Source: an uncultured Burkholderiales bacterium
GTDB lineage: Bacteria > Pseudomonadota > Gammaproteobacteria > Burkholderiales > Burkholderiaceae_C
DNA: 64,000 bases
Direction of reading: 5' to 3'
Assembly (NCBI GenBank): GCA_945952065.1
Contig: CAMFGY010000003.1
Location: 124,001-188,000, forward strand
Shown here in pieces: positions 23,861 to 34,045 of this stretch. Position 1 is the stretch's first letter. Every line of letters starts with the position of its first letter. The translations under genes were made by a program, and so were the position numbers. The notes beneath the pieces were generated by a model that saw only the letters and a list, made by a program, of their open reading frames with translations, searched no databases and was not told the origin of the DNA.

Positions 23861-25276
23861 ATGAGCGAAACCACCATCCCCAGCCCGACGGCAGCGGCCG
23901 CCGCCCCCAAGATCGGCTTTGTGTCCTTGGGCTGCCCCAAGGCCTTGACCGATTCAGAACTGATCCTCACCCAGTTGCGGGCCGAGGGTTATGAGACCTC
24001 CAAGACCTTTGCTGGCGCCGATTTGGTGATTGTCAACACCTGCGGCTTCATCGATGACGCGGTCAAGGAAAGCCTGGACACCATCGGCGAGGCCCTGGCC
24101 GAAAACGGCAAAGTCATCGTCACCGGCTGCCTGGGCGCAAAGGCCGGTGCCAGCAGCGCTGAAGCGGGCAGCTTGGTGCGCGAAATGCACCCCAGCGTGC
24201 TCGCCGTGACTGGCCCCCATGCCACGCAAGAGGTGATGGATGCGGTGCACACCCATGTGCCCAAGCCGCATGACCCTTTCATCGATTTGGTGCCGGAGTC
24301 GCGCGGCATTGCCGGCATCAAGCTCACGCCCAAGCATTACGCGTATTTGAAGATCAGCGAAGGCTGCAACCACCGCTGCACCTTCTGCATCATCCCCAGC
24401 ATGCGTGGCGACTTGGTGTCGCGCCCGGTGGGTGATGTGCTGAACGAAGCGCGTGCTTTGTTCGAGTCAGGCGTCAAGGAGTTGCTGGTGGTCAGCCAGG
24501 ACACCAGCGCCTACGGTGTGGACGTCAAATACCGCACCGGCTTCTGGGACGGCAAGCCGGTCAAGACGCGCATGCTGGATCTGGTGGCGCAGATGGGCGA
24601 GTTGGCCAAGCAGTACGGCGCTTGGGTGCGCCTGCACTATGTCTACCCCTATCCGCATGTGGACGAAGTGCTGCCCTTGATGGCCGAGGGTTTGGTTCTG
24701 CCTTACCTCGACGTGCCGCTGCAGCATGCACACCCCGATGTGCTCAAGCGCATGAAGCGACCGGCCAGCGGCGAAAAAAACATGGAGCGCATCCTGCGCT
24801 GGCGCGAAACCTGCCCAGACATCGTCATCCGCTCGACCTTTATCGCCGGCTTCCCGGGTGAGACCGAAGAAGAATTCCAGTACTTGCTGGACTTCATGAG
24901 TGAGGCGCGCATTGACCGGGCCGGCTGCTTTGCCTACTCGCCGGTGACTGGCGCCACCGCCAATGACTTGCCGGGTGCATTGCCGATTGAAGTGCGTGAA
25001 GAGCGGCGTGCCCGCTTCATGCAGATTGCCGAAGCCGTGTCCATCGACAAACTGCGCGCCCGGGTCGGCGCCACCATGCAGGTGTTGGTTGATTCCGCTC
25101 CGGCCTTGGGCCGCAAGGGCGGTGTGGGTCGCACCTATGCCGACGCCCCCGAGATCGACGGCACGGTGCGTTTGCTGCCGCCCGAGAAAGCCAGCAAGAC
25201 GCTCAAGGTCGGCGAGTTCACGCGCGCGCGCATCGTCGCCGTGGAGGGGCATGACCTGATCGGCATGCCCGTTTGA
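23861..25276 (+). CDS. rimO: ribosomal protein S12 methylthiotransferase
   Basis: 471 residues from ATG 23861. Another in-frame ATG at 23843 adds six residues; the two starts lie in a repeated ATGAGCGAAA block and neither has a good Shine-Dalgarno sequence. Numbered from 23843, the N-terminal MTTase [4Fe-4S] cysteines are Cys31 (SLGCPK), Cys67 (NTCGF) and Cys96 (TGCLG). The radical SAM cluster is CNHRCTFC (Cys175, 179 and 182), and a TRAM domain ends the protein. RimO beta-methylthiolates Asp of ribosomal protein S12. GAAAAT eight bases before ATG 23861 may be a -10 element of a near-leaderless promoter. Confidence 0.95.
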   Translation: MSETTIPSPTAAAAAPKIGFVSLGCPKALTDSELILTQLRAEGYETSKTFAGADLVIVNTCGFIDDAVKESLDTIGEALAENGKVIVTGCLGAKAGASSAEAGSLVREMHPSVLAVTGPHATQEVMDAVHTHVPKPHDPFIDLVPESRGIAGIKLTPKHYAYLKISEGCNHRCTFCIIPSMRGDLVSRPVGDVLNEARALFESGVKELLVVSQDTSAYGVDVKYRTGFWDGKPVKTRMLDLVAQMGELAKQYGAWVRLHYVYPYPHVDEVLPLMAEGLVLPYLDVPLQHAHPDVLKRMKRPASGEKNMERILRWRETCPDIVIRSTFIAGFPGETEEEFQYLLDFMSEARIDRAGCFAYSPVTGATANDLPGALPIEVREERRARFMQIAEAVSIDKLRARVGATMQVLVDSAPALGRKGGVGRTYADAPEIDGTVRLLPPEKASKTLKVGEFTRARIVAVEGHDLIGMPV

Positions 25277-25303
25277 GTGACGCTGATCTGCGTCAGAATC
25301 AAG

Positions 25304-25329
25304 GCGGGCTTCGGCCCGCTTTGTTTTTT
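25304..25329 (+). terminator. intrinsic terminator after rimO
   Basis: GCGGGC-TTCG-GCCCGC with a stable tetraloop, followed by TTTGTTTTTT. It lies between rimO and the cystathionine beta-lyase gene. A second short stem (TGACGC...GCGTCA, 25278-25295) precedes it. Confidence 0.88.
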
Positions 25330-25352
25330 CAGCGCATCTTTAGGATTCCATC

Positions 25353-26579
25353 GTGAGCAAACCCGTAACGGTCGCAGCCCAAACGCTGGCATTGGCCACG
25401 CAGCAGATCCATCATCCCTACCGTCCGCCAGAAGGGTGGGCTGCGCATCCCGTGGGGGTGTTCAAGGCTTCGACGGTGCTCTTCAAGAACACCGCCGATC
25501 TGCATCAGTACCGCCCGCGCGATGGCAAGAGCTACCGCTATGGCCTGCATGGCACGCCGACCAGCTACACCTTGGGGGCCCGCATTGCGAGCCTGGAAGG
25601 TGCCGAGCATTGCTTGTTGGTGCCCAGTGGTCTGGCGGCGGTGACTTTGGTGTCCCTGAGCTTGCTGCGGCCCGGCGATGAGGTGCTGGTGCCGGACAAT
25701 GTCTATGGACAAAACCGTTATCTGAGCGAGTCGTTGCTGCCTCAGTTCGGCATCCAGCATCGTTTCTACGACCCGCTCGACGTGGCCGCGTTCAAGGCTT
25801 TGATCACCGAGAAAACCAAGCTGGTTTGGTTGGAAGCGGCAGGTTCCATCACGCTGGAGTTTCCTGACTTGATCGGTTTGCTGCGGGTCTGCCGTGAGCG
25901 CGGCATCACCACGGTGTTGGACAACACTTGGGGCGCCGGCGTGGCCTTCAAGGCCTTTGACCTCTTGCCCGACAGCGAGCCGGGCTTTGGCGTGGACATC
26001 GCCATGCACGCGCTCACCAAATACCCCTCTGGCGGCGCCGATGTGCTGATGGGCTCGGTTTGCACCCGCGATCTGGCGCTGCATGAGCGTATGAACTATA
26101 TGCACGAGCACCTGGGCTATGGGCTGGGCCAAAACGATGTGGAGCTGGTGCTGCGCAGCTTGCCAACAATGGCGCTGCGTTACCGCGCCCAGGACGAAAC
26201 CACGCGTGCGTTGGCCACCTGGATGCAGGCTCAGCCGGCGGTGGCCCAGGTGCTGCATCCGGCACTGCCGGGCTCGCCCGGCCACGAGCATTGGCAGGAA
26301 GTCAGCAGTGCAGGGGCGGCCTGTTTGTTCTCGGTGGTGTTTCAGCCGCAATACAGCGCCGCGCAGGTCGATGCCTTTGTGGACGCACTGCAGTTCTTTG
26401 GCATTGGCTATTCCTGGGCTGGCCCGATGAGCTTGGCCGTGCCCTACAACATGAGCCGCAGCCGCTCACTGGGCCTGCCTTACCGCGAAGGGCATCTGGT
26501 GCGATTTGCCATTGGCCTGGAAGCCGAGGCGGACTTGCGCGCCGATCTGGCGCAGGCGCTTGAAGTTCTGAAGGCCTGA
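25353..26579 (+). CDS. metC: cystathionine beta-lyase (PLP-dependent)
   Basis: 408 residues from a GTG start at 25353 (AGGA seven bases upstream). A Cys/Met-metabolism PLP enzyme: the Tyr/Arg substrate region YRYGLHGTPTSYTL at ~61, phosphate-binding SGLAAV at ~92, the cofactor-contacting Asp in VLDNTWGAG at ~190, and the Schiff-base Lys223 in HALTKYPSGG. The wording NTWGAGVAFK and the C-terminal layout resemble cystathionine beta-lyase, which makes homocysteine in methionine synthesis, rather than gamma-synthase. That distinction is by resemblance only. It converges on smpB. Confidence 0.87.
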   Translation: MSKPVTVAAQTLALATQQIHHPYRPPEGWAAHPVGVFKASTVLFKNTADLHQYRPRDGKSYRYGLHGTPTSYTLGARIASLEGAEHCLLVPSGLAAVTLVSLSLLRPGDEVLVPDNVYGQNRYLSESLLPQFGIQHRFYDPLDVAAFKALITEKTKLVWLEAAGSITLEFPDLIGLLRVCRERGITTVLDNTWGAGVAFKAFDLLPDSEPGFGVDIAMHALTKYPSGGADVLMGSVCTRDLALHERMNYMHEHLGYGLGQNDVELVLRSLPTMALRYRAQDETTRALATWMQAQPAVAQVLHPALPGSPGHEHWQEVSSAGAACLFSVVFQPQYSAAQVDAFVDALQFFGIGYSWAGPMSLAVPYNMSRSRSLGLPYREGHLVRFAIGLEAEADLRADLAQALEVLKA

Positions 26580-26631
26580 GAGAGGCGGCTTTCGCTGACT
26601 GTCTAAAAATGGGCAGTGAGTCGCGCGCGCC

Positions 26632-27150
26632 TCAGCTCCGCGACTTGGTCGCGTGTCTCATGAGCTGCCCCTTTTCCCTCTCCCAATCGCGTTTCTTCTC
26701 GGTGTCGCGCTTGTCGTGTTCGGCCTTGCCCTTGGCCAGGCCAATTTCGACTTTGACGAAGCTGCCTTTGTAGTGCAGGTTCAAGGGCACCAGGGTGAAG
26801 CCGCGTTGCTCGACCTTGCCGATCAGGCGGCGGATGTCGCCCTTGCTCATCAGCAGCTTGCGGGTGCGATCGGCCAGCGGGCTGACATGGGTGGAGGCGG
26901 TGCGCAGCGGATTGATGCGGCAGCCGATCAAAAAGAGCTCGCCCTCTTTGATCAGCACATAGCCGTCGGTCAACTGCACCTGGCCGGCGCGTATCGCCTT
27001 GACTTCCCAGCCTTCCAGCACGATGCCGCATTCGTGGCGTTCTTCGATGAAGTAATCAAACCGGGCGCGGCGGTTTTCGGCGATAGGCGCGGTGCTGACG
27101 GCCGGCTTGGCCTTGGGGGGCGGCCGATTGGCACGGGGAGAGCTAGACAT
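26632..27150 (-). CDS. smpB: SsrA-binding protein
   Basis: 172 residues from ATG 27150. The OB-fold core carries the SmpB signatures: [43 protein letters not shown] and [10 protein letters not shown]. The tail [20 protein letters not shown] is rich in charge and becomes helical in the ribosome A site. SmpB brings tmRNA to stalled ribosomes for trans-translation. The N-terminal extension (~20 residues, Pro/Ala-rich) is disordered-looking. It is divergent from ratA; this pairing is common in beta- and gammaproteobacteria. Confidence 0.95.
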   Translation of the reverse strand: MSSSPRANRPPPKAKPAVSTAPIAENRRARFDYFIEERHECGIVLEGWEVKAIRAGQVQLTDGYVLIKEGELFLIGCRINPLRTASTHVSPLADRTRKLLMSKGDIRRLIGKVEQRGFTLVPLNLHYKGSFVKVEIGLAKGKAEHDKRDTEKKRDWEREKGQLMRHATKSRS

Positions 27151-27216
27151 AGGGTTTGTTCTTTTTCGGGTGGATGGGCGCCTTGGGCCGGGCTCGCAGC
27201 GCGGCTCGGGTCGCCA

Positions 27217-27236
27217 ATACAATTCGCCCATTGTAT
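27217..27236. promoter_or_regulatory. palindromic divergent promoter candidate between smpB and ratA
   Basis: ATACAAT-TCGCCC-ATTGTAT is a perfect 7-bp dyad overlapping the ratA start codon (ATG 27235). TACAAT (27218-27223) would be a -10 element giving a near-leaderless ratA mRNA, and its mirror would serve smpB with a ~70-base leader. No strong -35 boxes are visible. Confidence 0.45.
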
Positions 27237-27699
27237 GAAGCACGTCAAAAAGTCAGTTTTGCTCTGGTACTCGCCTCGCGAGATGTATGACCTGGTGGTG
27301 GGGGTGGAGCGCTATCCGGAGTTTCTTCCCTGGTGCGAACGTGCCGAAGTTCTGGCGCAAGAGCAGGATGAAGTCACGGCGCGCTTGTCCTTGGCCTATG
27401 CCGGGGTGCGCCACGCTTTCACCACGCGCAATATCCATGAGCCCAATCGGCGCGTGGGCATGCAGTTGGTCGATGGGCCGTTTTCTGTGCTGGACGGCGA
27501 CTGGCGTTTTCAGCCCTTGTCCAAGCCCGGCAGCACCGGCGAAGAAGGGGCCTTGGCTTGCAAGATCGAATTCGAGTTGCGCTATGCCTTCAGCAGTGTG
27601 GCCTTGGAAGCGGTGGTGAGCCCCGTGTTTGACCGGGTGGCCAATACCTTTGTCGATCGATTCGTGCAACGCGCTGAGGCTGTCTATGGGCCCCGCTGA
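27235..27699 (+). CDS. ratA: RatA/Coq10-type START-domain protein
   Basis: 154 residues from ATG 27235; the frame is open upstream but that part overlaps smpB. The polyketide cyclase/START fold is marked by [27 protein letters not shown] at the N-terminus, ...[20 protein letters not shown] in the middle, and [21 protein letters not shown] at the C-terminal helix. Relatives are E. coli RatA, which blocks 70S formation, and Coq10, which binds ubiquinone. The latter may be the general role. It overlaps the rnfH-like gene by 14 bases. Confidence 0.9.
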   Translation: MKHVKKSVLLWYSPREMYDLVVGVERYPEFLPWCERAEVLAQEQDEVTARLSLAYAGVRHAFTTRNIHEPNRRVGMQLVDGPFSVLDGDWRFQPLSKPGSTGEEGALACKIEFELRYAFSSVALEAVVSPVFDRVANTFVDRFVQRAEAVYGPR

Positions 27700-28033
27700 A
27701 GAGTCTGGATCGATCCAGTTGGAGTTGGTGTGGAGCCCGAAGGCGGGCGATATGCGCCATCTCCATGTACGCGCCCGAGCGGGCGACACGATTGAGGCCG
27801 TGTTGCGCGCTTGCCCGGACTTTGCGGACCAGTGCTCCCACTTGGCTGAGCTGAAGATCGGGGTTTGGGGGCGCCTCAAACCCTTGGACACGCCTTTGCG
27901 GGATCGCGATCGCATTGAGGTCTATCGGCCTTTGACCGTCGACCCCAAGGAGGCGCGGCGGCAGCGTTACAAGGCGCGGGGGCAGCGCATCATCTCGCGG
28001 CATCGGCCCTTGGCGGGCAAGACGGGGCCATAG
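27686..28033 (+). CDS. rnfH: RnfH-family ubiquitin-like protein
   Basis: 115 residues. A beta-grasp protein: IQLELVWSPKAGDMRHLHVRARAGDTIEAVLRA leads into IGVWGRLKPLDTPLRDRDRIEVYRPLTVDPKEARRQR, the RnfH/UPF0125 signature end. A basic tail follows. It overlaps ratA by 14 bases, the usual ratA-rnfH pair. The molecular function is not settled; a link to Rnf complexes or to the neighbouring RatA/SmpB translation factors is only contextual. Confidence 0.88.
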   Translation: MGPAEESGSIQLELVWSPKAGDMRHLHVRARAGDTIEAVLRACPDFADQCSHLAELKIGVWGRLKPLDTPLRDRDRIEVYRPLTVDPKEARRQRYKARGQRIISRHRPLAGKTGP

Positions 28034-28075
28034 TCGATAGCGGGCGAGGGCACGCCAGGGCTCAAGGCTGCTCGC

Positions 28076-28603
28076 TCAACGGCACTCACTTTGCGCCACG
28101 GCGCGGCTGCGCTGCAATTCTTCGGCGCGTTGGCGTTCATCCAGAACCACGACTTCGCCGCGCTCATTCGCGCGGGTCAGGCGAACGCCATCTTGGAGCA
28201 ACTTGAGGTTGTCTTGAGCCCGTTGGCAATTCTCGCGACGTTGTTCGGCCAGTTTGGCGTCTTCAGCTTTTTTGCGCGCCTCGGCCTCTTTGTCCTGCTG
28301 CTTTTGCTTGGCTTGGCGCTCTTGCTCGGCCCGGTCGGGGGCACTGGCCGCCTTGGGGTTCAAAGTTGGCGCGCTGGCAGATTGCCCATAAGGCACAACG
28401 ACGATGGTTTGCGAGGGCTTGGCGGGGCGCTGCAAGATGTCTTTGTCGGGCGTGCCCTGGGGGGGCGGCAGGTCGCTGAACTGAATTCGGCCACTGGCGT
28501 CGCGCCACTTCCATTGCGCATGGGCAGAAGTCACGCAAAAAAGCAGCGCGCAACAGAGGGCGAACAGAGGGCGCAGTGCGGGAGTGGGGCTGGGTTTGGG
28601 CAT
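28076..28603 (-). CDS. DUF4124-domain periplasmic protein with coiled coil
   Basis: 175 residues from ATG 28603. A signal peptide (LFALCCALLFCVTSAHA) is followed directly by a DUF4124 module, QWKWRDASGRIQFSDLPPP (~36-60). A linker then leads into a strongly charged helix with heptad-like runs (AEQERQAKQKQQDKEAEARKKAED). DUF4124 proteins are common in Burkholderiales near guaB, and their role is unknown. It converges with rnfH and is divergent from guaB. Confidence 0.82.
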   Translation of the reverse strand: MPKPSPTPALRPLFALCCALLFCVTSAHAQWKWRDASGRIQFSDLPPPQGTPDKDILQRPAKPSQTIVVVPYGQSASAPTLNPKAASAPDRAEQERQAKQKQQDKEAEARKKAEDAKLAEQRRENCQRAQDNLKLLQDGVRLTRANERGEVVVLDERQRAEELQRSRAVAQSECR

Positions 28604-28629
28604 GGTTTTGAGTGTATCGCTGCAAGGGC

Positions 28630-30157
<1,528 letters not shown>

Positions 30158-30175
30158 GGCGATCGCGCAAGCTAG

Positions 30176-30198
30176 AACAGGGGCCCCGGCCCCTGTTT
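30176..30198 (+). terminator. terminator-like hairpin after guaB
   Basis: AACAGGGGCC and GGCCCCTGTT form a strong GC stem with a tight CC loop, but only TTT follows. It may slow transcription between guaB and the MFS gene rather than fully terminate it. Confidence 0.5.
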
Positions 30199-30237
30199 CC
30201 CATTGAACAGCAAGCAGCCAAGCAACAAGGATTTCGA

Positions 30238-31521
30238 TTGAGCGAGCAGCAAGAAGAAGGCCAGGTCGCAGCAGCACCATCAGCATCTGCGGCCAAGGGC
30301 CGTTCGGCGGGCATGGGCTTCATCATGGTGGCCGTGCTGATCGACATGATCTCGATCGGCCTGATCATCCCGGTGTTGCCGCCGCTGGTGGGCACCTTCA
30401 CCAGTTCGCAAGCGGACCATGCGTTTTGGTATGGCGCCGTGGCCTTGGCGTTCGGTGCGGCCAATTTTGTCGGCTCGCCGATTTTGGGCGCCTTGTCCGA
30501 CCATTTCGGTCGCCGCCCGGTGATGTTGATCGGGTTTTGCGGCCTGGCGCTGAGCTTTTTTGTCACCGCCATGGCGACGGCGCTGTGGATGTTGATCGCA
30601 GTGCGGCTGGTCAGCGGAGCCATGCAGGCCAATGCTTCGGTGGCCAATGCCTATGTGGCCGACATCAGCGCGCCGCAAGAGCGCGCCAAGCGCTTTGGCA
30701 TGTTGGGCGCCGCCTTTGGCATGGGCTTCATCCTGGGCCCGGTGATGGGGGGGCTGCTCGGCGCCATCGATCTGCACCTGCCTTTTTATGTGGCCGGGAC
30801 CATGGCCCTGATCAACTGGTGCTATGGCTACTTTGTGTTGCCAGAGTCGCTCAAGCCCGAGAACCGCCGCCGCTTCGATTGGCGCAGCGCCAACCCGGTG
30901 TCGGCCATCAAGAAGCTGAACAAGCTCAAGGGCGTCGGGCCTTTGGTGTTTGTGATCGCCTTGTCCGGCTTGGCGCAGCTGGTGCTGCAAACCAGCTGGG
31001 TGCTGTACACCGACTTCAAGTTTGGCTGGGGCCCCAAAGAAAATGGTCTGTCGCTGTTTGCTGTGGGCGTGATGTCGGTGCTGGTGCAGGGCTTTTTGCT
31101 GCCCAAGCTGCTGAAAGCCTTTGGCGCTCAGCGACTGGTGGTGTTTGGCTTGCTGTCCAGCGTGGTGACGAATTTCGTTTGGGGCGCGGCCACGGCTGGC
31201 TGGATGATGTACGCCATCATCGGCTTCAATGTGCTGGGCTTTGCCGTCAGCGCCGCGATTCAAAGTTTGATCTCCAATGCCGCTGACGCCAACAACCAGG
31301 GCGAAACCATGGGCGCGGTGTCTTCCTTGAACAGCATGATGGCCGTCACCGCTCCGGTGCTGGGGGCGGGCTTGCTGGGCCTGGTATCGGGGCTGCCGCG
31401 CGGTGATTGGCGCATTGGCGCACCGTTTTACTTTTGTGCTGCCTTGCAGGCCCTGTCCTTGTTCTTCGCGTGGCGGCATTTCTCGCGCACGCGTGCGGTG
31501 GCCGCAGCGGCCCCAGTTTGA
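30238..31521 (+). CDS. TCR/Tet-family MFS transporter
   Basis: 427 residues from a TTG start at 30238 (AAGGA six bases upstream). Twelve membrane helices are apparent. The loop after TM2 carries the MFS signature GALSDHFGRRPVMLIG. The antiporter motif lies in TM5 (GFILGPVMGGLLG). The first ~22 residues are soluble and Ala/Gln-rich. The nearest family is the drug:H+ antiporter-1 group including TetA, so a small-molecule efflux pump is likely. The substrate is unknown. Its place between guaB and guaA may hint at nucleobase or nucleoside export, which is speculation. Confidence 0.85.
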   Translation: MSEQQEEGQVAAAPSASAAKGRSAGMGFIMVAVLIDMISIGLIIPVLPPLVGTFTSSQADHAFWYGAVALAFGAANFVGSPILGALSDHFGRRPVMLIGFCGLALSFFVTAMATALWMLIAVRLVSGAMQANASVANAYVADISAPQERAKRFGMLGAAFGMGFILGPVMGGLLGAIDLHLPFYVAGTMALINWCYGYFVLPESLKPENRRRFDWRSANPVSAIKKLNKLKGVGPLVFVIALSGLAQLVLQTSWVLYTDFKFGWGPKENGLSLFAVGVMSVLVQGFLLPKLLKAFGAQRLVVFGLLSSVVTNFVWGAATAGWMMYAIIGFNVLGFAVSAAIQSLISNAADANNQGETMGAVSSLNSMMAVTAPVLGAGLLGLVSGLPRGDWRIGAPFYFCAALQALSLFFAWRHFSRTRAVAAAAPV

Positions 31522-31557
31522 GTTCTAGTTCAAGTCCGATTTCAAGAGAGTTCTTCC

Positions 31558-33162
31558 ATGCATGACAAAGTCCTGATCCTCGATTTCGGCTCCCAAGTCA
31601 CGCAGCTGATCGCACGTCGTGTGCGCGAAGCCGCAGTGTTCTGCGAGATTCACCCCAACGATGTGTCCGACGAGTTCATCCGCTCGTTCGCACCCAAGGC
31701 CATCATCCTGTCGGGCAGCCATGCCTCGACCTATGAAGACCACGAACTGCGCGCGCCGCAGGCTGTGTGGGATCTTGGCGTGCCGGTGCTGGGCATTTGC
31801 TACGGCATGCAGACCATGGCGGTGCAACTGGGCGGCAAGGTGGAGTGGAGCGATCACCGCGAATTCGGCTACGCCGAGGTCCGTGCACATGGCCACACCC
31901 GTTTGCTGGACGGCATCCAAGACCATGCCACGATTGAGGGTCACGGCATGCTCAAGGTCTGGATGAGCCATGGCGACAAGGTCACCGCTTTGCCCCCGGG
32001 CTTCAAGCTGCTGGCTTCTACGCCGAGCTGCCCGATTGCCGGCATGGCCCATGAGGAAAAAGGCTATTACGCGGTGCAGTTCCACCCCGAGGTGACACAC
32101 ACCGTCAAGGGGCAGGCCATCTTGACTCGCTTTGTGCGCGAGATCGCCGGTTGCAAGGGCGACTGGATCATGGGCGACTACATCGAAGAAGCCGTGGCCA
32201 AGATCCGCGAGCAGGTCGGCAATGAAGAGGTCATTCTGGGCCTGTCGGGCGGGGTGGACTCCTCGGTCGCCGCCGCGCTGATCCACCGTGCCATCGGCGA
32301 CCAACTGACCTGTGTCTTTGTGGACCACGGTCTGCTGCGCCTGAATGAGGGCGATATGGTCATGGACATGTTCGCCGGCAAGCTGCATGCCAAGGTGATC
32401 CGTGTGGATGCCAGCGAGCTCTTCTTGGGGCAGCTGGCAGGCGTTACCGATCCCGAGAAAAAGCGCAAGATCATCGGCGGTTTGTTCGTCGATGTCTTCA
32501 AGGCCGAAGCGGCCAAGCTCAAGGCGGGCGATGGCGGCCACAAGGGCGCGACCTTCCTGGCCCAAGGCACCATCTATCCCGATGTGGTGGAGAGCGGCGG
32601 CACCAAGACCAAGAAGGCCACCACCATCAAGAGCCACCACAATGTGGGCGGCTTGCCCGAGCAACTCGGCCTGAAGCTTCTAGAGCCGCTGCGCGAATTG
32701 TTCAAGGACGAGGTGCGCGCCCTGGGCGTGGCCCTGGGCCTGCCGGCCGAGATGGTGTATCGCCACCCCTTCCCAGGCCCAGGTCTGGGTGTGCGCATCT
32801 TGGGTGAGGTGAAGAAGGAGTACGCAGATCTGCTGCGTCGCGCCGATGCCATCTTCATTGAAGAGCTGCGAGGCTGGAAAGATGAAGCCAGCGGCAAGAG
32901 CTGGTATGACCTGACCAGCCAGGCCTTCACCGTCTTCCTGCCGGTCAAGAGCGTGGGCGTGATGGGTGACGGCCGCACTTACGACTATGTGGTGGCGTTG
33001 CGCGCCGTGCAAACCAGCGACTTCATGACTGCCGACTGGGCCGAATTGCCCTACGGCTTGCTGCGCAAGGTATCGGGCCGCATCATCAATGAAGTGCGCG
33101 GTATCAACCGCGTCACCTACGATGTGTCGACCAAGCCGCCAGCCACCATCGAGTGGGAATAA
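31558..33162 (+). CDS. guaA: GMP synthase (glutamine-hydrolysing)
   Basis: 534 residues. The class I amidotransferase domain (~1-200) has the nucleophile Cys81 in GICYGMQ and the His/Glu of [10 protein letters not shown]. The ATP-pyrophosphatase domain has the P-loop [15 protein letters not shown]. The C-terminal dimerisation domain ends KPPATIEWE, as in other GuaA proteins. It converts XMP to GMP and completes the pathway begun by guaB upstream. The small membrane gene and tadA follow on the same strand. Confidence 0.97.
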   Translation: MHDKVLILDFGSQVTQLIARRVREAAVFCEIHPNDVSDEFIRSFAPKAIILSGSHASTYEDHELRAPQAVWDLGVPVLGICYGMQTMAVQLGGKVEWSDHREFGYAEVRAHGHTRLLDGIQDHATIEGHGMLKVWMSHGDKVTALPPGFKLLASTPSCPIAGMAHEEKGYYAVQFHPEVTHTVKGQAILTRFVREIAGCKGDWIMGDYIEEAVAKIREQVGNEEVILGLSGGVDSSVAAALIHRAIGDQLTCVFVDHGLLRLNEGDMVMDMFAGKLHAKVIRVDASELFLGQLAGVTDPEKKRKIIGGLFVDVFKAEAAKLKAGDGGHKGATFLAQGTIYPDVVESGGTKTKKATTIKSHHNVGGLPEQLGLKLLEPLRELFKDEVRALGVALGLPAEMVYRHPFPGPGLGVRILGEVKKEYADLLRRADAIFIEELRGWKDEASGKSWYDLTSQAFTVFLPVKSVGVMGDGRTYDYVVALRAVQTSDFMTADWAELPYGLLRKVSGRIINEVRGINRVTYDVSTKPPATIEWE

Positions 33163-33215
33163 GGACACCTTGCGTCTTTGATGCACTCGGGCCAGTTTTT
33201 GAATCCCCCTTCATC

Positions 33216-33425
33216 ATGCGTGCTGCGCTGAGCATTCTGGGCTTGGTCATTGTGCTGGCCCTCGTGCTGCAGCAGGTCAAGCGATCCGCGGCCACGCTCT
33301 CGCCGCCCAAGGCTGCCGCGAGCGCCGGGGCGGCATCAAGCGCCGTCGAGGCTGCGCGTTTGCAAGTCCAAGAGGCCTTGGGCGCGGCAGCAAGTGCGCA
33401 GCGCGCTTCGGAGGCTCAACCTTGA
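33216..33425 (+). CDS. small single-pass membrane protein, unknown
   Basis: 69 residues from ATG 33216. One membrane helix (LSILGLVIVLALVLQQV) lies at the N-terminus, followed by an Ala/Ser-rich helical tail (SAVEAARLQVQEALGAAASAQRASEAQP) that may be a short coiled coil. It overlaps the TTG start of tadA by four bases, so it is translationally coupled. No family is recognised. Similar small Ala-rich proteins sit between guaA and tadA in related bacteria, which supports it being real. Confidence 0.6.
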   Translation: MRAALSILGLVIVLALVLQQVKRSAATLSPPKAAASAGAASSAVEAARLQVQEALGAAASAQRASEAQP

Positions 33426-34045
33426 CGAGCCCCATGTCCACGCCTGAGGCGTTGCCGCCTTGGCAGCCCAGCGCTGCCGACGAGAACGCCATGCGCATTG
33501 CGCTGGATCAGGCACATAACGCTTGGCTTGCAGGTGAAGTCCCGGTGGGGGCGGTCTTGATGCGCGGCGGGCAGGTGATCGCCACCGGTTACAACCGGCC
33601 CATCACCACCCATGACCCGACCGCCCATGCCGAGATCGTGGCGCTGCGCCATGCGGCCACTTTGTTGGGCAATTACCGCTTGCCGGAATGCGAGCTCTTC
33701 GTCACCTTGGAGCCTTGCGCCATGTGCGCTATGGCGATGATGCATGCCCGGCTCAAGCGGGTGGTGTTTGCAGCTCCCGACCCCAAAACTGGCGTGGCCG
33801 GCTCGGTGCTGAATCTCTTCGCGCAGCCCCAGCTGAACCACCACACCTGCATTCAGGGCGGCGTGTTGGCTGAGGCCTCGGCCAAACTCTTGCGAGAGTT
33901 TTTTGCGCAGCGGCGCGAGGCGGCGCGCGAGCGTCGTGCCGCGCTGCGGGCGCTGGCCCAAAGGCCTGATGAGCCCATCCCCACCGGTGACGCCACCCAC
34001 CTCGATCTGCCCCCAGATTTCATTTCAACGGACACATCCCCATGA
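33422..34045 (+). CDS. tadA: tRNA-specific adenosine deaminase
   Basis: 207 residues from TTG 33422 (GGAGG seven bases upstream); ATG 33434 is an alternative. The zinc deaminase motif HAE (AHAEIVAL) and the paired cysteines of EPCAMCAMAM are intact, with the catalytic Glu next to the His. The family converts A34 to inosine in tRNA-Arg(ACG). The C-terminus carries a ~40-residue extension after EFFAQRR that is longer than in E. coli TadA. It overlaps ldcA through ATGA. Confidence 0.93.
   Translation: MTSPMSTPEALPPWQPSAADENAMRIALDQAHNAWLAGEVPVGAVLMRGGQVIATGYNRPITTHDPTAHAEIVALRHAATLLGNYRLPECELFVTLEPCAMCAMAMMHARLKRVVFAAPDPKTGVAGSVLNLFAQPQLNHHTCIQGGVLAEASAKLLREFFAQRREAARERRAALRALAQRPDEPIPTGDATHLDLPPDFISTDTSP

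Noticed and set aside
26653-27234. An N-terminal extension of ratA to 348 residues
   Set aside because: The extension lies entirely over smpB on the other strand. The START domain begins at ATG 27235.
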